Shown here one piece after another: positions 1-9,600 of a stretch of DNA of 48,750 nucleotides. The translations under genes were made by a program, and so were the position numbers. Below the pieces are notes generated by a model. That model saw only the letters and a list, made by a program, of their open reading frames with translations, was not told the origin of the DNA and searched no databases. The DNA is from SIG351 sp045627045 (GTDB taxonomy: Bacteria; Bacillota; Clostridia; HGM11327), in the NCBI GenBank assembly GCA_045627045.1, contig JAZQMY010000073.1:1-48750 (forward strand). Reading direction: 5' to 3'. The first letter of the stretch is position 1. The number at the start of each line of letters is the position of its first letter.

Positions 1-585
1 ATAGTAATAACTCGTTGCAATTGTCCAATTGCCTCTCGGGCTTATGTCAGCAAATGAAACTTTGTGCTCGATTCCGTTTCTGTCGGTTATAATAATGTAT
101 GTCAGATTATCCTCTTTGCCGACCGATAAATTGATGTTTTCGAGGTCTTTCTTTGCCTGTATCAATTCCTCAATCATTGTATCAAGAGCCTGACGTTCTG
201 ATTCTGACTCGATTACGTCATCGTCATATACAACTTTATTGTTTATTACCATCTCAAACCGAGGCGATCTGATAGGCGATCCATCCGAGTCATATAGATT
301 GATTTGACAATCCTGTACGCCTGCAAAGTTAGCCGTCTGATTTGTAAATCTGTAATAGACAACAGCACCCTCTTGAGATATAATGCAATCATTGTAAATA
401 ACATTGCCATCAGGTTTCATAGCAGTGAACACCGCTCTTCCGCCTGAAGGTAGCTTCCACGGAGCTTCACCCACTCGCAAGCCGATAAACAATTCTCTTG
501 CCTTATCACCAAGCATAACAGGCAATGAAACCTGACTTTCATGCTTTGTTATGTCAAGGGTAAATTTATAAATTGCTCTGCTCAT
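1..585 (-). CDS. BppU-like baseplate/receptor-binding protein, C-terminus cut by window edge
   Basis: The 195 visible residues resemble the N-terminal domain of phage baseplate upper protein BppU (PF10651 type), which anchors receptor-binding modules to the virion. The typical pattern is visible: an early strand pair, a phrase like FTAMKPDGNVIYN near residues 53-65, a G/D-rich middle and a short helix (about 130-148) that normally leads to a fibre stalk. The start at 585 has a GGAAGG ribosome site about 9 bases upstream. It is the last visible gene of the late operon, after the giant gene. The receptor-binding part is missing because the window ends. Family assignment is from pattern recognition only. 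Confidence 0.7.
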   Translation of the reverse strand, partial: MSRAIYKFTLDITKHESQVSLPVMLGDKARELFIGLRVGEAPWKLPSGGRAVFTAMKPDGNVIYNDCIISQEGAVVYYRFTNQTANFAGVQDCQINLYDSDGSPIRSPRFEMVINNKVVYDDDVIESESERQALDTMIEELIQAKKDLENINLSVGKEDNLTYIIITDRNGIEHKVSFADISPRGNWTIATSYYY

Positions 586-626
586 TATAAAATCCTTCCA
601 TATTTTTTTAATAATAATAAGGGAGA

Positions 627-644
627 GCTTGCAAAAATGCAAGC
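627..644 (-). other. Hairpin between giant gene and baseplate gene
   Basis: GCTTGCA and TGCAAGC form a 7-bp stem around AAAA. On the - strand, extra C/G runs extend it imperfectly and it is followed by TTATTATTATT. It may be a weak terminator or a processing/stability hairpin after the giant gene's stop. Confidence 0.45.
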
Positions 645-657
645 CCCCCTTTGTCCC

Positions 658-3600
658 TTACTTCAGCCACTTATCAATATCTTTGCTCTTTTTCTCTCGG
701 TCATAGCCGAGTGCTTCATAAGCCTTGAGCAATTTTTCTTTAAGAATTTTTCTTTCAGATTCGCTCGCATTGATATACGTCGCTTTGTAATTACTTGTTA
801 TTCTTGAAGCAAGTGTTGATGTGCTTACTTCGTTGTCCGTGTATTTCTTAACTATCGACTCAAGGTTTTCCCCTGAATCAATAGCCGTGAAGAATTCCGC
901 ATACTTAGTGTATTTGTCAGCCGAGCCTTCACGCTTATGCCTGTACTCATCGAACCACCAATAAATATCATTATCGGTAAGTCCCTTTCCGGTGTAATCG
1001 GAAATCTCTCGCAGATACTTCTGTGCTTCGTCCTCGGTTATTTCCTTGTCAATGTAATCGTCTTTCATCCTCGAAACAAGTCCGCTGTAGATACTTGAAG
1101 GATCAACTGAATTGCTCAACAACTGTGCGTACAGATAAGCTGCTCGTTCTGTATTGCCCTTCTGAATTGCCTCATACATATTGTCATAACCAACAGCAGA
1201 AGAGTCTTTGCTCGTTTGGAATTTAAGCTGTCCGTAATTCACGTCACCAACAACTGTATTCCAAAGGCTTATAACATCTCTCGTCATATTGCCCATCGGC
1301 AATCCTGAAAGTGAGCTTGCCATATCGAGAACAGACTTTATTGTTTTGTGGAGCTTAATGTAATCATAATTACTGATTACATTTTTAACGCTGTTTGCAA
1401 GGTCAACTATTTTTGTGAGGATCTGCATATCCGGGCGATCCGTCTTGCCGTATACGATATACTCAACTATATCAGCAAGATAAGGCATCATGTTCAACGG
1501 AATAAGATTCTGAATTGCATTGTCCTTAAAATTCTCAAGGAGCTTCTGCCAATATGTTTTGTAGTCATCATCGTCTCTTGCGGCATCAATAGGTGCTGTA
1601 ACAAGAGCATTGACAAGCTCGGTAATTGCAAACACAAGCATTGATTTTGCAATAGGCTTGAAATTCTTGTTGAAAGCCGACTTCTTATCCATAACTGCGA
1701 GGTCTCTGCTATATGCATCAAACTTACGGAGCAACATATTGTACGATGTCATAGGCTCACTCATAAACGAGCTTGTCATCCTGTGCCAAAAACTCGTTGA
1801 TCGCATCCACTGTGACTTCTGAAGGACCGTATCTACTACCTGAGTCTGCAGGATTACATCATTGAACCTGTCCGTTGTCTTTGCAAGCAATTCTTCATTG
1901 CTGATGTTCGGATTTTTTGCCTTCTGCTCTGTCTTGCAGGCATTCCAAAGTGTTGCCCAAGTGTAATTATCACCGGCTTCGGCAAGAGCCATCGACTTTT
2001 CTGTAAACTTGTCGGCAAATGTTTCGCCTTTCCGAACCGATTTTTCAAACGGAAGCGCAATATCAACATCATAGTATCCAAGAGACTTCCAAACGGCAAT
2101 GCCCGAATTGGCAACCATCTCGTTATACGCAGCCTTTCTGTCTTTGGTTGAGAGAAGTCTGATGTACTTCGGAGCTATCACGTCCATCGCTCTTGTAATT
2201 GAGAATGGCTGCTGAACAGCTACCCTGATATTACCTGCAACCGCAACTCTGTTAAACATTCTCAAGTTTGTAAAGGCAATGCTTTCTGAAAGCCCACCGC
2301 TCTGCTGACTATTGATAGACTCAAGCAATCTGCGGATGTATTCATCGGCATAATTACCATAAGCAAGTTCAAGCGACCTGACAACCGACCTCTCGTTCAG
2401 CTTATTGTCGATGTCCATTCCCTCCTTGTAGTTATACCACTTAAGAAGGTCAAGCACCGGTAATGCCCAAGCGTTGTACAGAGCCATTTCTGCCATATGA
2501 TTGCTGAAAACGTTGAATATTCCGCTCACAACAATCGTATTGTTTGCTTTGATGTTTCTCTCTTTTGTAAAGCTCTTGTTAAGCAGAGCATAAATGTTTG
2601 CTCTTCTCTGCTGTGCTTCAAGTTCAGAGCCTGCCTTAATCGTTCTAATAGGGAAGTAATTCGTAACTCCAAACTGCTTGAAACCGAACCTTGCCATCGA
2701 AATCTCGTTGCCCCAATCTGTGCCTACAGTATCCATATACTCTTGCATCTTGTCGGCAACTTCGACCGCTCTCGGGAAGTCTCGCTTAAGCATTTTTTCT
2801 ATCTCTGTAGCTTCCTCAACAGAAACGAAAGAGTCCTCATAGCGTACAATTTTGCCGTCAACAACATTGTCGGACAGCCTTATACCGCCTCCCTCAAGCA
2901 TATGTCTCCTTGAGTCTTCCTGCTTAAGTAAGCAGTGCAATGACATTAACTGTTCAACACTTGCTTGATAGTCTTTTCCGTCAAGCTTGATAGTAACAAA
3001 TGTCTTCTGCCACTCCTGTGCCTCGCTTTCGCTGTAGGCACTGTCGATAAACTCATTAAGCTTCTGCTGATGGTATGCCATCTTGGATTGTGCCTTAATA
3101 AGCTCACGATATCTTGCCATACCGCCTTCGCCGAACCGCATAAACGCTGTAATAGGCTGTGCATAATCCCACATAAATGTTTTGGAGACCTTATATAACA
3201 GGCTTGAAGGATTCTTTTTTGCAAGAGGCTCTGTAAAATGCATTGTTGACTCTGCATCCGTTGAAACATCTCTTGCATTATTATCGTAATATCTCCCTGC
3301 TCTGTTAAGTGTAGTCTTTAAGCCCCTGACAAGTCTGTACAGATTTTTTAAGGAATCTTCAGACAACTGATTCACAAAAATTGTGCCGTTTTCGGAAACA
3401 TTAATTCTGTCTCTGCTTTCAATGTACTCTCTCGAAAAGAATGTCTCAATATTGTCTGTTAACGCCTTAAGCCATTCTCTCATCTCGGGAGCAATCTCAA
3501 CATTGTTATAAGCGTCATCTTTTGTGTTTTCATCAAACTGTTGTGCTAAAGCCTGAAGCGCAACTCTTGCATTAAGCCTTGAGAAATTCGCATTAGTATT

Positions 3601-6600
3601 TTTTATGGCACCGGTCTTTGTGAAGTCGGAGAAATCAAACATCTTTAGGAAGTTTGCAACCGCAGAATTAAACGCCATCGGGATGTGCTTTTTTGCCGTA
3701 GGATGTGCAATAAGATCTGTAAGTTCCGCATGAGCTTTTTCAATTCTCGGCACATAATATCCATTGACCTTGTCTCTCTTAACCATATCCTTAATGGTAT
3801 TCAGTTTATCTTCAACCTTTGTTCTGTAGTCATTGAGAGCCTTTGTGCCAAGTTCCCTTGCCTGATCTGAAGCTTTCTTTGTTTCTCGTGCAAGCAATTC
3901 CTTGAGAGGCTTTGTTGTTTCAAGATTAAGAAGTTTCTTGTCACCTTTGTTTATTTCCGCTGTTAACTGTTTAGCCGCATCTTTCAGTGACTCAAGAGTA
4001 ATCATGTCCTCCTCATCTGTTGACCTTGACAATTCTGCAATTCTCTTGTTCGCATCTGCAAGAAGCTTCTGATTATCGTTAAGTTCCTTGATAGCATTTT
4101 TATAGTGGGCAAGTGTCATTTTTTCACTATCATTTTGTGCAACAGACATCAATGCTCTCGATAAAAGTGTTCTCGGATCAGTAGCAAGGATACGCTCCTG
4201 CTCAATGTTTTCTTCAAGCATACGGAATATATCATTGAACATTGAGTCTCTCTGCATATTAACATCAGTGTCTCTTGCCTCAAACGTATTCTGAAGCTTG
4301 TCAATTGCTTCGGACATCAGCAGCGGTATCTCGTTCGGATTTGCATTTTTGTCAAACAGTTCAGGATGTTTGTCTGCAAGCTCGTTGTAATAAGTGTCAA
4401 TGGCAACTCTTGCATTGTCGGCAATTCCCATTCTGCCAAACATACTCTGCACATACTTACCATATGAGCCGTATCTGTTTTTGACTTCCTGTTTCTGCTG
4501 TTCGTTAAGATATACTCTCGTTGAACGGATTTCTTTGAGCAAATTCTTTGCATCGTCAGTACGCTGTGCTTTGCTGTCATATCTTTCGGAAAGCCAATCA
4601 ATTACCTTGTCAATTGAGCTTTCAACGTTTGCAAAATTATCGTTGCTTTCCGTATCCTTAACCATTTCCGACTTTGCCTTTTCGACAAGAGCCTTGAATT
4701 CCTCGTTCGTTTTTGTACCGTATTCTCTCGCAATGACGGAGTCAATGTTTGCGGAATAGTCTCGATCGGATAATTTTTCCTCTTGACTTTTTTCTGAAAG
4801 TGTGGTATTATTTCTATAGAAGACATTGCTTGCAGGGCGAAACTCTTGAAGCCGCCCCACACCGTTAATTCGGTGGGCAGTGTCTTTTATTCTGTGCGTA
4901 ATGTCATACAGATGGTATCCATCATTATTTTTTGTTAGACCAACATTAAAATATATTGGATATACATTGCCCTCATATTTTGCAAAAGCTTCATAATAAA
5001 CAAAGCTTTTGAACTTATTATGTGTTGCGTTACTGTCTTCTGCAAACAAAACTGCAGATTTGGTTAATCTGTCTATAGCCGAAATTTCAGCAGTCTTTTT
5101 CGATGCTGATTTGTTTGCGATATGTAAAGCATCAGATTTATCAACTTTTGCCTTTAATCCGTCAGAGAACACTACTTCATCTCCAACCTTTTCAAATATA
5201 TATCTTTGAATAATTTTGTATTTTTCAGAACCTCTCCTGTTTCCAATAAGATTACTCAATTCGGTTTCGTTAGAGAGATCTATTGTGAAACCCTCAGAGT
5301 CTCTGTCAGAATACCTGATATCATCATTCTCTGTTGGATTCAAATTATCAACGAGCTTTATTTGGTTCGGATGGAAAGCAATGTATTCTTCATTGCCGTT
5401 GTTCACTCCGTCATATCCGAGTTTCTCAAGATAATTTCTTGCCTTTATTCCTGCCTCATTCTGTCCTTTGAAGAGGTTCAGTGCCTTGTATGCCACGCCC
5501 TCCGGAGCAGGATTCGTTATGTTCAGATAATATGCTTTTACGTTTCTGCCATATCCTCCTGCATCAATCTCCCATGGGCTGAAGAAAGATCCCTGAATAT
5601 CCATATTCGCCCTGCCCTTTGACATATCAAATACTGTAAATTCAGAATCAGTGCCGTGATATACCACAAGCAGGTTTCCGTCTTCGTCTCTAACCTTTGA
5701 GCCCTTGAAGAATTCACGTTGTTCTTCCGTGAGCTTATTGTCTTCGGAGTCTCTGTCAGAATTCATCTGCTGAGTGTTCTCTTCGGACTTGATTATATTG
5801 TACTGTGACAGTTTATCGAGATTGTTTTTGAGCGATTTAAGCGTAAGCGCAGACAATTTCTTGTCAAACTCTCCGCTTGCAAACTTGTTCAAAACTGTTC
5901 TCGTTGCGTAATCCTGATCCATTTTAACAGAAGGATATCGCTCAATTTCCCTGTTCAGAATACCAAGCACTTCGCTTCTGTCAAATATCGGCTTAACAGT
6001 TTTCTGCTCGATTACGGCACCGGTTTTCTGATTTACCATCTTTCGGTCAATCAGCAGTTTCCAATAATTTGCTTCATTGGCAAGTGACTCAAACCTCGGC
6101 TTCAAGCCTCTGCTTGCGCATACCTTCTTGTAGTTTTCGGCGGCATCTCGCATTGCCATATATCCGCCGTAAAGAGGATTGCTTTCAGACTTGCTTGCTT
6201 CTGCAATTGCCTTCGCTCTATTGTAGTTAAACCAATCAGAGAAGTTAGGCTTCTTGCCATACTTTTCCTCGTCAATTGCAACACCCATTTTTTTGGCATT
6301 TTCTTCAGCTTCAGCTCTGCTTGCAAACTTAGCTTCGTTTTGGAATTTTTCGTAACTTTCCCAAGTCGGGATATGCATCAAGCCTCTTACTTTTTTGGAC
6401 ATACCGCTTTGGTGATAAGGTATAACATAGTCAATTGTATCGTCCGCAAGAAGCATTTTAATCTGTTCCGTGTTAATACCTATACAGATTGTTCCTGCTG
6501 TGTCAGGATACTTATCACGCAAATCAATAGCCGTCTGATAATCTATACCTTCTACCGAGTCATATTCAAGGCTTCCGTTGAACTTTGCCGCCGGGATAAG

Positions 6601-9600
6601 CGAAAGATTTATCATCTGATTTGTCAAGCCCATCAGCCTTACATAATCGGGGACTTTGGTGTAAGCCTGCATCTTCGCATTTCTTGTGGAAAGCTCGATA
6701 ATTGCGGCAATATAATCCATCAAGTGAATTACTTGGAAATCACTCCAACTCTGCGAACGTAAGCCGTTTTCAAGGTTCATTTTTTCAATGAGTGCATCAC
6801 CTATGCTCTTGGAGTCGCCTGCTCTCCACCATACATCGCTCTCAACGCCCTTTGACTTTGTGGCATTGCGAACAAAGGATGTATATGCATCAAACAACTG
6901 CGGATAATTTTTTGCAAGATTTGTAAGTCCCTCGGGAGTAGTAAAGTCAGAAACGGTCATTGTCTCTGCTTTGTTGATAAGTGATATCTGCTCCGAAGTA
7001 GGCTCATAAGCTCTCTTAACTGCTCTCTTTGCTTCTCTTATCTCGTCTGCAACAGGCTTGCCGTATTCAGATTTAATTTCCTTGAGAGACATCTTGATTA
7101 TTGCATTATTGTTATATCTATTTGCGATTTCAACTCGCTTGCTCTTTTCTGCAACTGCAATTGCTTTCTTTGTTTCGCCCTTATCAGTGCCTGCAAAAAA
7201 CTCTTTAATAAGACTTTCTCTGCTATCAAGAAACTTCTGTATCTGCTCGTTTGACTTCATTCGGGCAGACTCAACATAGCACAAAGCACAAGCAACTTCT
7301 ATCTCCCTGCCTTCTTCTTTGACCTGTTTCAGAGCATCACGAATAACAATGCCTTCTTCTTTTGTGATTTCTCTGCCGAGAGCCGCCTGAAGTATATTCT
7401 GAACACCCTGCTGAAGAAGTCTCTTACGGCAGAGGGTACTGAAGTCAATTGAGACCTGATACAAACTGTCTGAATTCGGTTTTGCAGGAGCAAAGGACCT
7501 GCCATCAATGTCCGCCTCCCAAGCATAGTCAAGAGCCTCAAGATTGCCCTTTATTGTTGTCAGAGCCTCATTAATTGTGTCGAGAAGATCGTCAATCTGT
7601 GTTTTATCGATAACGTTTGTCTTTTCGAGCATTGCTCTGTATCTTGCCTCATCTGCTTCCATCGCTCTGTATTGGAACAACTGCTCGCCGTTTTCAGTAA
7701 TAGCCGCAGAATAGTCCGAAAGATTGATTGAGCCGATATTAAAATTCTGTCCTGCTTCAACAATGCCCTCAGCAAACAAGTCAACAACCTTCTGAACAGA
7801 ATCGCCCATATTCTTGACAAACTTTGCTTCTTCAGAAGAAGGCTCAAGCCCTGCATAAGCCTCTTTAATCTTCTTGAGAAGATTTACAAAGAAGGACTTA
7901 ATCTTTTGGAAAAGTGTTTCGTCTTTTGCCTTAATCTGTGCAAGCTTTTCCGTAAGATTTGTGTCAGTGAACATCGTCTGCATGAAATCAGCAACAACTT
8001 CCTCATATGCAGGATAGTAATCGAGGCTTCTGCCGTTGCGCTTTGCTTTTGCCATCTGTGAGGCAATCAATTCATCTAAGTTCTTACCTGACTTGCCGTA
8101 TTCGTCCACAAGAAAATCTGCAAGAGACTTAAACTTATCAGGAGACCACTGTCTTACAAAGTGTGTAAGCTCGTGCGAATATGTCCAAAGCATTGTACCT
8201 TCGCCGTTGTTTCCTGCGTAAAGGTCAAGATAAATCGTGCCTGTTTTCGGATCGTAAAATCCGTTCGGAGCAAGGTCACCTTTTTTCCTACCGCCGATAT
8301 CATACGGAAGTACTCTCTTGTTGTTTTCCTCGGTAGAGGCATAAATTACCACATTGTTGCCGGTCACCCTTGACGTAATATTGCCAATTGCGGCAAGAGA
8401 AGCAGCTTGTCTTTCGGTAATGTTTGCTCTTAACTCAGAAGCAATAACTACTCTGCCCTTCGGTTTGTTGCCGTTTTTGTTTTCAATGTTGAGCGGAGCA
8501 AACTTTCTCTGTGAAGCCTCTTGCCCGAGCCTGTATGCAAGATTTCTGTTAGCCTCGGAAAGGTCGGCAAAATAGCCCTTCGCATCAGAAAAAGCCTTTG
8601 TATTGTTGGTTAAGCCATACTGATAGCCTTGTTTCATACCGAGAATAAAGTTCTCTGCAATTGTGCCTTTTGTAGACTTGTATGCATTGACAATTGAATT
8701 TGCAGTTTCTGTGTCATAGCCAATAGCCTTGACAGATTCATAAACAAGAGCCGTATCTGCATTCGCAAACGTTACATCGTTAAGATTTTTTTCTGTTCCA
8801 TCTTCAAGTGTAACAATAACATTGCCGTTCTTTGCTTCCTTGATTGAAGCAATGTTATCTGCGTTTTCCTCGTCTATTGTATCGTCCAAAACGTTGTGTT
8901 TTGCCTCGTTAAGGCTCTCAAACACTGTCTTATTGGAGGACGGAGTGAAAGCCTTGCTTTCCGCAACGTAAAGCTCTGCAAGTCTTTCAGAAGTCTTTGC
9001 GTTTTCTCTCGCAGCTTTAACCGCATCCTTAACAAGCTTTTCACCGCCGTTTTTGTTTACAAGGTCTTTCTGTGCTTCTGAAGCCGTACCCTCGTATACA
9101 TCTGCAACAGCCGCTGAAATCTTTTCTGCGTTACTGATCGACTTTTCATCGAGAATTTTCTTTGCTTCCTCTTTAACTACATCAGTTATCTTTCCATTTT
9201 TATCATTTACGGCATAATCATACAATTGACCGATATTCTTGTAATCGCTCTTGGATATATTGCCCTTGTTGACTTTGTCTAAAATCTGCTCCGCTCTCTT
9301 GATTGTTTTTTTATCTTTGTTCTGCTCCGCAATTGCCTTTGCGTTTGTTGCAACATCGGAAACATTGCCCTGAAGATTAACGCTCTCGCCTGCTGACTTA
9401 GTGTACGAATTGTAATTGATTAAGTTTGCCGTTGAGCCGATTCCTCCCATCGCACCGCCGGACAATGCGCCACCGAGGAATGAGCTTCCGAGATCTTCAG
9501 CAAAACTAAGCAAAGCCTTTGCCGAGGCGGAAGCCTTGCTGTCTCCTTCAGCCATATAGCCGTTTATTTCGTTTATAATGTCGGCATCCTTACCCATAAC

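Noticed and set aside
2497..2913. 138-codon + strand frame inside the giant gene
   Set aside because: Lies fully antisense to a strongly supported 3,462-residue gene, has no ribosome site or recognisable composition; a shadow of that gene's codon bias.
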